DNA of 64,000 nt from NCBI GenBank assembly GCA_963748405.1, contig CAVVIT010000005.1, forward strand, positions 496,001 through 560,000. The letters run 5' to 3'. This stretch comes from Fen-1273 sp963748405 (lineage in GTDB: Bacteria; Bacteroidota; Ignavibacteria; UBA10030; UBA6906). The notes under the pieces were generated by a model that worked only from the letters and a program-made list of their open reading frames with translations, did no database searches and was not told the origin of the DNA. The translations under genes and the position numbers were made by a program. Below are positions 9,701-17,341 of this stretch, piece after piece (positions within the stretch are counted from its first letter, which is position 1; every line of letters begins with the position of its first letter).

Positions 9701-11285
9701 GGAGGAGCGGGAAATCTACCGGTCGATCGACACCGAAAGGAGCGCCGAGTACCTCATCGGACGGTACCTGCAGAGCCACGGCCCCCTCACCGGCAGAGAG
9801 CTCGGACAGAGGTTCGGGACAGGGACGGACCGGGCGGAGACCATCGCCAGGCGTCTCGGCGAAAGCCGCGAATTCGTTCAGGGCCGTTTCACGAAGGGAC
9901 GGGAGGATGAGCACCTGGAATGGTGTTCCAGGAGGGCGCTCGAGAGCATACACAGGCAGTCGATCACGATCCTCCGGCACGAGATCACCCCCTGCGTTCC
10001 GTCCGAGTTCGCATCATTTCTCTTCCGCCGGCAGCGGCTGCGCGCAGCCGCACGGGGCGGCCGGGACAACAGTCTGGGGGACGTTCTCGGGCGCCTCGAG
10101 GGGCTCCCTCTTCCCGCGGAATTGTGGGAACGGGATATACTCAGGGCAAGGGTCCCGGAGGTCACATCCGACGACCTCACACGGTTTTCTTCGGCCGGGC
10201 ACGGCGCGTGGGTGGGGAGCGGGGCGGGGCGGATACGATTCGTCTTCAGGGGAAACGGCGGAGTCTACCTGGGGAAGGAGGAACCGCCCGGGCTCCGCGA
10301 GCCGGCGCTCCGCATACTGGAGTACATCCGGGCGCACGGAGCGTCATTCTTCAGCGACATCCGTGAAGGGACGCGCCTCTCGCTCGAGGGGATGAACGGG
10401 GGGATCGCGGATCTCTTCTGGAACGGGATCGTTACGAACGACGTGTTTGCGGAAGTCGCCGCCGTCGGCCGCCCGGCGCGCAGCGACAGCGCGGAGCACT
10501 ACGAACGGATCGAGATCGTCAACCCGCGGCGCGCCCCGCAGAGAGGCCGCATCATGCAATCGGCCCGCCGGGCGTACCGGGAAGTCCCGGGATGGACCGG
10601 GAGGTGGTCGCTCGTCCGGACGAACGGGCTCATGGGTGAGGCGGGCGGGGACGGCGAACGCGCACGGGCGCAGGCGGGACTGATGCTCGAGAGGTACGGC
10701 ATCGTGGCCAGGGAGTTCCACGCCCGTGAGGATCTCCTCCCCTGGGGGATGATCGCGCACGAGCTGACGCGGATGGAGCTGAAGGGGGAGATCCGGCGCG
10801 GCTATTTCATCGAGGGGCTTTCCGGCATGCAGTTCGGGCTCCCCGAAGCGGTCGAGGAACTCCGGCGGATCCGGTCGGAGGGGCACAGGGAGGGAGTCGT
10901 GCTCCTGAACTCGTGCGACCCGGCGAATCTCTACGGCCCCGGCGTGGAGATCGCATCCGGAGGAAGCGGGGGAACGACCCTCCGCGTCGTGCGCTCGCCC
11001 GGAGCCTACATCGCGTTCGACGGCGGGACTCCGTTTCTCCTGTTCGAATCGTACGGTGCGCGGATCCGTTCAATCGGAGATCCGCCGCCGGAGGCCGTGC
11101 ACAGGGGGCTCGAGCTTTTCGTCAGCCTCCTGCGGCTCCCCGAGCACCTCCGCCCGTTCAGGGAAATTGTCGTCGAATACTGCAACGAGAAGCGGCCGCT
11201 CGAGAGCCCGCTCGGGGCGGAGCTGCGGACGCTCGGCTTCGTGCGCGATGCCAACCAGACGATGCGGCGCGATACGTACGCCTGA
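6762..11285 (+). CDS. lhr: Lhr family ATP-dependent DNA helicase (long form)
   Basis: This 1507-residue superfamily 2 helicase of the Lhr family is close in length to the full-length Lhr of E. coli and mycobacteria, which acts as a 3'-5' DNA or RNA:DNA helicase in repair. Walker A reads APTGSGKT (residues 46-53), motif II is DEIH (171-174), motif III SAT (206-208), and motif VI QRIGRSGH (402-409). The winged-helix and Lhr-specific core domains follow, with the long C-terminal Lhr extension after about residue 900. A Gly/Pro-rich insert (about 301-341) lies between the two RecA domains. No ribosome-binding site precedes the ATG, and the promoter places transcription start at or next to it. The gene stands alone, divergent from the efflux cluster. 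Confidence 0.95.
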   Translation: MDSPSALSDFHPVVRDWFEHTYGTPTPPQSLGWPSISGGRHTLILAPTGSGKTLAAFLWAINHLVEQHLREKLLPGVRILYVSPLKALNNDIERNLEGPLQGIGRSAQAAGLPLPAIRSAVRTGDTPQSRRTAMQKHPPDILITTPESLYLMLTSARSRPMFRTVQYVIIDEIHALCGNKRGVHLSLSLERLQEAADQEFVRIGLSATQRPLERIAAFLGGLREDGGVLTPRAVNIIDAGHKKSMDLSVECAAPDFSLLTAEGVWPLVFAEILALIHLHTTTLIFVNNRRLAERVAAALNESAGAGERTEEPPAGNGRAAINLHAVPRPTGGIPGPDVTPPLVQAYHGSMSREAREGMERDLKEGRIRALVATSSLELGIDVGSIDLVIQLQSPRGIARGLQRIGRSGHLVTATSKGRIFPTHREDLVESAVVARGIGAHEVEQTVIPENCLDVLAQQLVATVSVEERGIEGLYLLVRRSYCYRDLPRVLFDGVVQMIAGRYAEGTLRELRGRVSWDRVNGVLRALPGSLRLAVTGGGTIADRGYYGVYLPDGTTKVGEVDEEFVYETRNGDTFILGSSVWRVEEIDTNRLTVTPAPGQPARMPFWKGEGIGRSYELGRDVGAFRRSMEDGIDAPDALGRLRREYPIDARSAWNIREYFRRQRDATGLIPNDRRILLESFRDEIGDPRLVVHSSFGRRVNGLLGLLLARRLQAATGVEPQMLYNDDGILLRTADAAEIPAGLLEGITAGEARNQVLEEVLSSPLFGGQFRQNASRALLMGRTVPGKRTPLWLQRLRAADILQIARRYDDFPIVIETVREVLHDILDFEHFLEVVRGIEQGSIALAYAATEIPSPFAASLLFDFIAVYMYQSDQPREDRLSQYLAINREILGEIIDLDTASTLVREEAIEAVERRLQHSAQGTRARSPEELMEILLRIGDLTMAEIRARCDGNPEEMLRALEGDGRAVKIEFPDGPRWIAAEEREIYRSIDTERSAEYLIGRYLQSHGPLTGRELGQRFGTGTDRAETIARRLGESREFVQGRFTKGREDEHLEWCSRRALESIHRQSITILRHEITPCVPSEFASFLFRRQRLRAAARGGRDNSLGDVLGRLEGLPLPAELWERDILRARVPEVTSDDLTRFSSAGHGAWVGSGAGRIRFVFRGNGGVYLGKEEPPGLREPALRILEYIRAHGASFFSDIREGTRLSLEGMNGGIADLFWNGIVTNDVFAEVAAVGRPARSDSAEHYERIEIVNPRRAPQRGRIMQSARRAYREVPGWTGRWSLVRTNGLMGEAGGDGERARAQAGLMLERYGIVAREFHAREDLLPWGMIAHELTRMELKGEIRRGYFIEGLSGMQFGLPEAVEELRRIRSEGHREGVVLLNSCDPANLYGPGVEIASGGSGGTTLRVVRSPGAYIAFDGGTPFLLFESYGARIRSIGDPPPEAVHRGLELFVSLLRLPEHLRPFREIVVEYCNEKRPLESPLGAELRTLGFVRDANQTMRRDTYA

Positions 11286-11299
11286 ACGCCCCTGCTTCC

Positions 11300-11328
11300 T
11301 TGACTTTACACGCACCCGTCGATACATT
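11300..11328 (+). promoter_or_regulatory. Promoter of the cNMP/GAF/phosphatase gene
   Basis: TTGACT (11300-11305), a 17-bp spacer and TACATT (11323-11328) form a sigma-70-like promoter 35 bp before the ATG at 11363. The -10 box fits the TAnnTT pattern of the other promoters in this window. Confidence 0.6.
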
Positions 11329-11362
11329 GATCCGGCGTTCTGCACCACACGGAAAGGAAACA

Positions 11363-12088
11363 ATGACTGTTCCAGCGCAGCGTTTAGAACGGCTCCGCCA
11401 CAACGTCCTGACGGAAGTCCTTACCGACGCGCAGTTTACGGCCCTCGGTGGGGAGCTTGCCGAACACCGGTTCGCGCAGGGGGACGTCATACTCCGGGAC
11501 GAGGAGGAAGGGGATTCCCTCTTCCTCATCGCCGCCGGACGTGTGCGGATCTCCAAGCAGGACCGGCAGGGGCGGGAGACGATACTCGCGCTCCTTCACC
11601 CGGGGGATTTCTTCGGAGAGCTCGAGCTGATCGACGGGCGGCCGCGCGCCGCGCGGGTGACCGCGCTCGACGACTGCGTCGTCGCCTCCATCCGCCGCCC
11701 GCAGTTCGAAAAACTCCTCAGGGAAAATAGCGCGCTTGCCTACCGGCTTCTCCAGGTCCTCAGCGTCCGGCTCCGGACGGTCGACAACCAGTTCGTGACG
11801 GAGCTCGAACGGCACGCGGGAGAATCGGCGAAGGAAGTCGGCCGGCTGAAGCTCGTCATCGAAGCCGCCAAGGTCCTGAATTCGACGCTCGACCTCGACA
11901 AGCTCCTCGGGGTCATACTCGACACCGCGCTGGGGCTCGTGGACGGCGACAGGGGCACGGTCTACCTCCTTGACGGGGAAACCGGGGAGCTCTGGTCCCG
12001 CGTCCTGAAGGGGGGGAGAGAATCGAAATCAGGATGCCGACCGGCAGCGGCATCGCGGGGTACGTCGCGGCGACCGGCGATACGCTGA
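11363..12088 (+). CDS. cNMP-binding + GAF N-terminal part of a signalling phosphatase (frameshifted)
   Basis: This is the 5' part of a gene split by a frameshift. Residues about 15-135 form a cyclic-nucleotide-binding domain of the CRP/FNR type; its phosphate-binding cassette reads FFGELELIDGRPRAARV. A GAF domain starts near residue 170 (STLDLDKLLGVILDTALGLV) and is cut in its middle, after LWSRVLKGG. The frame then runs through an unrelated Arg/Ser tail to a stop at 12086. The remainder of the GAF domain continues in the next frame from about 12015. GGAAAGGA stands just before the ATG at 11363. Adding one G to the run at 12010-12016 would restore a single protein of about 568 residues. The product is likely a cytoplasmic signal-transduction protein, with ligand unknown. 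Confidence 0.75.
   Translation: MTVPAQRLERLRHNVLTEVLTDAQFTALGGELAEHRFAQGDVILRDEEEGDSLFLIAAGRVRISKQDRQGRETILALLHPGDFFGELELIDGRPRAARVTALDDCVVASIRRPQFEKLLRENSALAYRLLQVLSVRLRTVDNQFVTELERHAGESAKEVGRLKLVIEAAKVLNSTLDLDKLLGVILDTALGLVDGDRGTVYLLDGETGELWSRVLKGGRESKSGCRPAAASRGTSRRPAIR
12010..12016 (+). other. Frameshift site: run of seven G
   Basis: Seven consecutive G sit where the GAF domain changes frame. With eight G the junction reads VLKGGERIEIRMPTGSGIAG, which fits GAF domains of RsbU-type phosphatases. A sequencing error, a true mutation, or slippage-based switching would all look like this. Confidence 0.75.
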
Positions 12089-13068
12089 ACATTCCCGACG
12101 CGTACTTCGACACGCGGTTCAACCCGGACATCGACAAGGTCACCGGGTACAGGACCCGGTCCATCCTCTGCATGCCGATGAAGAACCGGGGGGGGACGAT
12201 CGTCGGCGTGTTCCAGATACTGAACAAGAAGACCGGGACGTTCACCCCGGACGACGAAAGCGTGCTCGAGGCCCTCTCCGTACACGCGGCGATCGCGGTG
12301 GAGAACGCCCGGCTGTACGAGCAGGAACGGCAAAAGATCGCCATGGAGAAGGACCTGCAGGCCGCGCGCGAGGTCCAGATGACGCTCATCCCGAAGCGCG
12401 TCCCCGACGTTCCCGGATACCGGTTCGCCGCCGTCACGATCCCCGCGCGCGAGGTCGGCGGCGACCTGTACGATTTCACGGCCAAGGAACCGGGGCAGCT
12501 CGCACTCTGCCTCGGCGACGTTTCGGGAAAGGGACTGGCCGCATCGCTCCTCATGGCGAACGTCCAGGCGACGCTGCGCGATCAGGCGTTCAGCGCGGCC
12601 CCGGCGTCGGAATGCGTCCGGCGGGCGAACATCCTCCTCTTCCAGAACACGGGGAACGAGAAATTCGTCACGCTGTTTTACGCGCTGCTCGACCCTCCGA
12701 GCGGGGCGCTGACGTGCTGCAACGCGGGGCACGAACAGCCCTTTCTCGTCCGTGCCGGGGGTGAGACGTCGCGCCTGACCGCGGGGGGGACGGTCCTCGG
12801 CATCATGGAGGATTTTCCGTACGCGCAGGAGACCGTGACGCTCGGTCGGGGGGACGTCGTTCTCATATTCTCCGACGGCGTCTCCGAGGCGATGAACCAG
12901 GCGGGGGAACAGCTCGGGGAGGGACCGATCCGCGAGGTGCTGGAGAGGCACCACGGCGGAGATCCGGAGCAGTTGAAAGAGGCGCTGATTGCGGCCGTCC
13001 GCACACACGCCGCGGGCGCCCCCCAGGCGGACGACATCACGATCGTCGTCGTGAAGCGGATGGAGTAA
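12034..13068 (+). CDS. GAF (C-terminal half) + SpoIIE/RsbU-type PP2C phosphatase, 3' part of the frameshifted gene
   Basis: This frame carries the second half of the GAF domain (TGSGIAGYVA through HAAIAVENARLYEQE), a short coiled linker, and a complete SpoIIE/RsbU phosphatase domain. Visible phosphatase motifs are REVGGDLYDF and LGDVSGKGLAASLLM with the metal-binding Asp residues, CNAGHEQPFLVRAGG, IFSDGVSEAMN, and DDITIVVV at the end. Such enzymes dephosphorylate anti-sigma-factor antagonists in partner-switching systems. The ATG at 12034 lies inside the GAF domain and has no ribosome-binding site, so independent translation is unlikely. No anti-sigma factor or antagonist gene is nearby. Confidence 0.8.
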   Translation: MPTGSGIAGYVAATGDTLNIPDAYFDTRFNPDIDKVTGYRTRSILCMPMKNRGGTIVGVFQILNKKTGTFTPDDESVLEALSVHAAIAVENARLYEQERQKIAMEKDLQAAREVQMTLIPKRVPDVPGYRFAAVTIPAREVGGDLYDFTAKEPGQLALCLGDVSGKGLAASLLMANVQATLRDQAFSAAPASECVRRANILLFQNTGNEKFVTLFYALLDPPSGALTCCNAGHEQPFLVRAGGETSRLTAGGTVLGIMEDFPYAQETVTLGRGDVVLIFSDGVSEAMNQAGEQLGEGPIREVLERHHGGDPEQLKEALIAAVRTHAAGAPQADDITIVVVKRME

Positions 13069-13081
13069 GGGGCCCCGGGGC

Positions 13082-13834
13082 TCAGGAAGCCTCGGCGACC
13101 CACCAGGTCTTAAGCTTTCCCACGGCCGGGTTGGACGTGAAATTGAAATCCTCGCATTCCCGGACGGTGAACGACGCCCCGGCGAGAAGCTCCGACACTT
13201 CGGCCGGCGTGTAAAACCTCTCCGTGACAGTCTCGCGCAGCTCAACCGGCCCGCCGTCCCGCGTGACACGCAGCGTGACATCGCACCGGGCGCACCTCAA
13301 TGCCCGGTCATACGTATTGTCGAGTGCGATCGAGAACTCCTTCATCTGAAACGTCTCCGACCGCGTCCAGAGCGACGTAAAACAGCGCTCGGTGCTCGTA
13401 TCGAATATGAACCACCCGCCGTCAAGGAGCGACCCGCGGACCCGCCGGAACGCCTTCCCCAGGTCGTCCGGGGTCATCAGGTGATTCAGGCTGTCGAAGA
13501 ACGACGTCGCAAGGTGGACCCTGCGCGGGAGAGCGATCTCGCGCATGTCCTGATGGAGCAGCGCGACAGGATACGCCGCTGCGGCGATCTTCCCCGCCGC
13601 CTGTGCAAGCATCCCTTCGGAGGCATCAACGCCGACGACCTCCCACCCCCGCCGCGCCATCAGGAGCGCCAGAGTTCCCGTGCCGCAGGCGACATCCACC
13701 ATCGTCCTGCCGCTTATCCTGTGCGAACGGATCGAGCCGAGTAGCCGGGGGAAAATCAGCGTGGAGAAGTCCTTGCCGTAGCTCTTCTGCCACCTGTCGT
13801 AATACGGGGGGAGATTCCTGTACCCGGATTCCAT
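13082..13834 (-). CDS. Class I SAM-dependent methyltransferase
   Basis: This 250-residue protein has a Rossmann methyltransferase fold. Motif I reads VDVACGTGTLALLMA, with the acidic residue after strand 2 in VVGVDASEGM. Motif IV-like residues are in LATSFFDSLNHL, and GGWFIFDTST follows. The type resembles methyltransferase_25 small-molecule enzymes. The substrate cannot be told. The gene starts 12 bp after the carA stop and is probably co-transcribed with it; it converges on the phosphatase gene with only 13 bp between stops. Confidence 0.85.
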   Translation of the reverse strand: MESGYRNLPPYYDRWQKSYGKDFSTLIFPRLLGSIRSHRISGRTMVDVACGTGTLALLMARRGWEVVGVDASEGMLAQAAGKIAAAAYPVALLHQDMREIALPRRVHLATSFFDSLNHLMTPDDLGKAFRRVRGSLLDGGWFIFDTSTERCFTSLWTRSETFQMKEFSIALDNTYDRALRCARCDVTLRVTRDGGPVELRETVTERFYTPAEVSELLAGASFTVRECEDFNFTSNPAVGKLKTWWVAEAS

Positions 13835-13846
13835 GGGGGGAGTGAT

Positions 13847-15010
13847 CTACGCTGCCGGCACCAGAGAGGAGCCTTTTGCCGGGGCGCCCGTCTTCATCAA
13901 GGCGATGAAATCGGCAAAGAGATAGTCGCTGTCGTGGGGGCCGGGAGAAGCTTCGGGATGGTACTGCACGGAAAACAGCGGCAGGTCCCTGTGGCGGAAA
14001 CCCTCGTTCGTCCGGTCGTACAGGTTGACGTGCGTGACCTCCAGGGTCGCAGGGTCGAGCGAGCCGGGGTCCACGGCGAACCCGTGGTTCTGGGACGTGA
14101 TCTCGATCTTTCCGGTCAGGAGATTCTTCACCGGGTGATTCCCCCCCCGGTGCCCGAATTTCAGCTTGTAGGTCTTTCCCCCCAGCGCCAGCGCCAGGAG
14201 CTGATGCCCCAGACAGATGCCGAAGATCGGCACTTTTCCGACGAGCGCGCCGATATTCCGGATCGCCACGGCCACCGCCGCCGGATCGCCGGGTCCGTTC
14301 GAGAGGAACACTCCGTCGGGCTTCATCGCAAGGACGTCGGCGGAAGGAAAGCCCGCGGGCACCACCGTCACGACGCAGCCGAACGAGACGAGCCGCCGGA
14401 GGATATTCCGTTTGACGCCGTAGTCATACGCGACGACTTTGTAGCGGGGACCGTTCTCCCCCGCGTGCGAAGGCCGGCCTAGGGCGAACGGGGTCGTGTC
14501 CGTTTCATCCCACGAGTAGGGTCTGGCGCAGGTCACCACCGTCGCAAGATCGAGACCGTTCATCGAAGGTGAGGCCGAGGCCTTCGACTGGAGGCTCGCA
14601 TCGTCCATATCCGCCGTCGACAGCACTCCGCGAAGAGCCCCGTCGTTCCGGAGCATCCGCGTGAGCATGCGCGTATCCAGCCCCTCCATCGCCATCACGT
14701 TGTGCTCCGCCAGCCAGGCCGGGAGGCCCCTGTCAGCCCGGAAGTTGCTGAAGACGCCCGCGACCTCGCGGACGAGGACTCCTCTCACCTGGGGGACGGC
14801 CGATTCCAGGTCCCCGGCGTTGATTCCGTAATTGCCTATCAGGGGGTATGTCAGCGTCACGATCTGCCCGCAGTACGAAGGGTCTGTGAATATTTCCTGG
14901 TACCCCGTCATGCTGGTGTTGAAAACAACTTCCCCCGTAACTTCTCCGGGAGCACCGAATGCCTCTCCTTCAAAAACAGTCCCGTTTTCGAGCGCAAGCT
15001 TGGCCTTCAC
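13847..15010 (-). CDS. carA: Carbamoyl-phosphate synthase small (glutaminase) subunit
   Basis: This 387-residue protein matches CarA over its full length. The N-terminal CPSase small-chain domain contains FNTSMTGYQEIFTDPSYCGQI. The C-terminal class I glutamine amidotransferase domain has the nucleophile in FGICLGHQLLALALGG and the His/Glu pair in VQYHPEASPGPHDSDY. It releases ammonia from glutamine for carbamoyl phosphate made by CarB, feeding pyrimidine and arginine synthesis. Translation starts at GTG with GGAG 6 nt upstream. carB is not adjacent. The 163-bp spacer upstream holds three DnaA-box-like sites and an AT-rich stretch. Confidence 0.97.
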   Translation of the reverse strand: MKAKLALENGTVFEGEAFGAPGEVTGEVVFNTSMTGYQEIFTDPSYCGQIVTLTYPLIGNYGINAGDLESAVPQVRGVLVREVAGVFSNFRADRGLPAWLAEHNVMAMEGLDTRMLTRMLRNDGALRGVLSTADMDDASLQSKASASPSMNGLDLATVVTCARPYSWDETDTTPFALGRPSHAGENGPRYKVVAYDYGVKRNILRRLVSFGCVVTVVPAGFPSADVLAMKPDGVFLSNGPGDPAAVAVAIRNIGALVGKVPIFGICLGHQLLALALGGKTYKLKFGHRGGNHPVKNLLTGKIEITSQNHGFAVDPGSLDPATLEVTHVNLYDRTNEGFRHRDLPLFSVQYHPEASPGPHDSDYLFADFIALMKTGAPAKGSSLVPAA

Positions 15011-15141
15011 ATCAGACTCCGAAATCGAATGTGATTATTAATTCAACTCTGGACGCAAGCGGTAGATGGCTTATCCTTTAATACATTACACCATAATAAC
15101 TTACAGCGGACACCTCGCGTCGGGATTTATCAACCGAGGGG

Positions 15142-15174
15142 TGTGGATAGCTATGTGGACAACTCTGTGGATAT
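15142..15174 (+). promoter_or_regulatory. Three tandem DnaA-box-like sites 12 bp apart
   Basis: The 9-mers TGTGGATAG (15142), TGTGGACAA (15154) and TGTGGATAT (15166) each differ by one base from TGTGGATAA, the complement of the DnaA box TTATCCACA. All three have the same orientation and an exact 12-bp period. The last overlaps the first base of the ggt stop codon. An AT-rich stretch (about 15025-15112) lies between the array and carA. The sites could bind DnaA to regulate carA or act as an initiator titration site. Confidence 0.55.
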
Positions 15175-16874
15175 CAGTACCCGATAGCGAAACCGTCATC
15201 CCTCGGGTCGGCCCCTCCGAGAAACCAACCACCGCCGGGAGCTATCATCAGGGCCTGCGCCCGTGCGGTGGCTTCAACCTCCTGGAGAACGTATCCCATA
15301 CCGGCGAGGTTCCTTACCACGTCCGCCTGAAGCGCACGCTTCTCGTACAGAAGCGTGTCGGGAATCCACTGGTGGTGCACGCGGGGGGCATCCACGGCCT
15401 CCTGCACATCCATCCCGAAGTCGACCACGTTCATGATGATCTGCGCAACGGACGTCGGTATCCTGCTCCCCCCCCGTGCTCCCAGAATGATGAACGGGCG
15501 GTTTTCCCTGAGGACGATTGTCGGGGCCATCGAGCTGAGCATCCGCTTTCCACCTTCGATCTCATTTGAGACGCCGCCGACGAGAGAGAACAGGTTCAAT
15601 GCGCCGGGTTTCGCCGTAAAGTCGTCCATTTCATTGTTAAGGAAGAACCCGCCCCCGTCCACCACCGCCTTGCACCCGAACAGGCCGTTCAGCGTGTACG
15701 TGACGCTCACGACGTTCCCGAACCTGTCCGCGACGCAATACTGGGTCGTCTGGTGATCAGCCCCTTCGGGGTCGCCGCTGCTGATGCGGGAACTCCGGAG
15801 AGCCCGCGTGCTGTCGAAATCCGCCAGCCGGCCCAGGGCATACTCTTTGGAGATGAGACCCCTGAGGGGGACGGGGACGAAGTCAGGGTCTCCGAGGAAC
15901 TGCGCCCTGTCGGCGAATGCACGCTGGCACGACGCGGCAAGCCGGTGGATCGCGGCAGAGGAGTTCCAGCCCATGCTCCGGATATCGAATTTCTCCATCG
16001 AGTTCAATATCTGGAGAAGCAGTACGCCTCCGGAGGAGGGAGGGGCGGCGGTGAGTATTTCGTACCCGCGGTACGAACCGAGGAGCGGATCGCGTTCGAC
16101 GGATGAGTAGTCGCGGAGGTCGCCGGCGGTGATGATGCCGTGATCCCTCTTCATCTCGGCAAGGATCTTCGCCGCCACGTCTCCGGCGTAGAACCCCTCC
16201 CCGCCGCGGTCAGCGATCGCCCGGAGCGTCAGGGCAAGATCCTTCTGCCTGAGCGTGTCACCCCACCGGTACGGTTTCCCGTCCCGGGTGAACGCCTTCA
16301 TCGTGGCGGGAAACATTGAGAACAGCGGAATCTCCGCGGCCAGCACGCGGGCCAGATGCTCCCTCACCGGGAACCCCTTTTCCGCAATCTCCAGCGCCGG
16401 CCGTATCACGTCGCTCCTCGTGAGTGTCCCGTATTCATTCAGGGCCGTGAGGAGGCCGTCGACCGTGCCGGGAACGCCCGAAGCAAGGGGCCCCAGGAGG
16501 CTCTTCTCCCTGACAGGCCTCCCTTCCCCGTCGAGATACATGTCCCGGGAGGCGGCGGAAGGAGCCTTTTCGCGGAAATCGATCATCGTCGATTCCCCTC
16601 CCGCCATCCGGATGATCATGAACCCCCCGCCGCCGATATTGCCGGCTTCGGGATACGTCACCGCGAGCGTGAATCCGACAGCGACGGCCGCGTCAATGGC
16701 GTTCCCCCCCTTCCGGAGGATGTCGACACCAACCGCGGAGGCGAGCGAATCCCCCGACACGACCATTCCGTTCTTTGCTCTCACCGGGGAACGTGAAGAA
16801 GCCCCGGCCACCCCGCACGCACAGAGGAGAGCGGCCGCAGCAACGGGAAGGAGTACCCTAGAAGGGGAGATCAT
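15174..16874 (-). CDS. ggt: Gamma-glutamyltransferase
   Basis: This 566-residue Ntn-hydrolase precursor is of the usual length for GGT. The autoprocessing site is in HQTTQYCVADRFGN, so Thr376 would become the catalytic N-terminus of the small subunit; the later motif VTYTLNGLFG and the substrate-binding run FFLNNEMDDFTAKPG are present. Residues 1-25 form a signal peptide with two Cys (C18, C20), possibly a lipoprotein signal, although the lipobox is imperfect. The enzyme would cleave glutathione and other gamma-glutamyl compounds in the periplasm. The start overlaps the 3' end of ssb by 17 bp, so translation is probably coupled. Confidence 0.95.
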   Translation of the reverse strand: MISPSRVLLPVAAAALLCACGVAGASSRSPVRAKNGMVVSGDSLASAVGVDILRKGGNAIDAAVAVGFTLAVTYPEAGNIGGGGFMIIRMAGGESTMIDFREKAPSAASRDMYLDGEGRPVREKSLLGPLASGVPGTVDGLLTALNEYGTLTRSDVIRPALEIAEKGFPVREHLARVLAAEIPLFSMFPATMKAFTRDGKPYRWGDTLRQKDLALTLRAIADRGGEGFYAGDVAAKILAEMKRDHGIITAGDLRDYSSVERDPLLGSYRGYEILTAAPPSSGGVLLLQILNSMEKFDIRSMGWNSSAAIHRLAASCQRAFADRAQFLGDPDFVPVPLRGLISKEYALGRLADFDSTRALRSSRISSGDPEGADHQTTQYCVADRFGNVVSVTYTLNGLFGCKAVVDGGGFFLNNEMDDFTAKPGALNLFSLVGGVSNEIEGGKRMLSSMAPTIVLRENRPFIILGARGGSRIPTSVAQIIMNVVDFGMDVQEAVDAPRVHHQWIPDTLLYEKRALQADVVRNLAGMGYVLQEVEATARAQALMIAPGGGWFLGGADPRDDGFAIGY

Positions 16875-17283
16875 CGTTCGAAGCTCCGCCAGCGGCGGGC
16901 TCCGGCGCAGCCCCTGAAGCCGGGCTTTCCGGCGCCGCCCCGGCGCTCCTGCCGTCGAGCATGATCAGGCTGTCGGCGACGATCTCGGTCATGTATTTCT
17001 TCGCACCCGTATTCTTGTCGTCGTAACTCCGGGTCTGGATTTTCCCCTCGATGTAGACTTTCTTCCCCTTCTTCAGCCATTCCCCGCATATCTCGGCAAG
17101 CTTCCGCCACGCCACGATATTGTGCCACTCCGTCCGCTCCTGCAGATTCCCTTCCTGGTCCTTCCACGATTCATTCGTCGCGATCGTGAACGTCGCCACG
17201 GGAACGCCGCTCGACGTGAAACGGAGCTCCGGGTCCTTCCCGAGATTCCCGATCAACATCACCTTGTTCAGACTCTTCGCCAT
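16858..17283 (-). CDS. ssb: Single-stranded DNA-binding protein
   Basis: This 141-residue protein has an N-terminal OB fold (MAKSLNKVMLIGNLGKDPEL; TEWHNIVAWRKLAEICGEWL; KKVYIEGKIQTRSYDD), an Ala/Pro/Gly-rich linker, and the acidic tip DDLPF that recruits partner repair proteins. It coats single-stranded DNA in replication and repair. AGGAGG-like GGAGG lies upstream of the ATG. The end of the gene overlaps ggt by 17 bp. A promoter-like site lies just upstream and overlaps the end of the NHL gene. Confidence 0.96.
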   Translation of the reverse strand: MAKSLNKVMLIGNLGKDPELRFTSSGVPVATFTIATNESWKDQEGNLQERTEWHNIVAWRKLAEICGEWLKKGKKVYIEGKIQTRSYDDKNTGAKKYMTEIVADSLIMLDGRSAGAAPESPASGAAPEPAAGGASNDDLPF

Positions 17284-17312
17284 GACTTCAGATCCTCCGG
17301 CAATGATGCATT

Positions 17313-17341
17313 AGACTAATGAGAAATTGGGTTATTATCAA
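17313..17341 (-). promoter_or_regulatory. Candidate ssb promoter
   Basis: On the minus strand TTGATA (17341-17336) and TAGTCT (17318-17313) are 17 bp apart, with transcription expected to start near 17306, about 23 nt before the ssb ATG. The -10 box is a weaker match than the others in this window. Confidence 0.4.

Noticed and set aside
13069..13081. Terminator in the 13-bp gap between the phosphatase and methyltransferase genes
   Set aside because: GGGGCCCC is self-complementary but far too short, has no loop and no T-run.
15011..15174. Chromosomal origin of replication at the DnaA-box array
   Set aside because: No dnaA, dnaN, rpmH or gidA lies nearby, only three boxes are seen, and the large ribosomal operon to the right would run head-on to a fork leaving this point. 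A regulatory or titration site is more likely.
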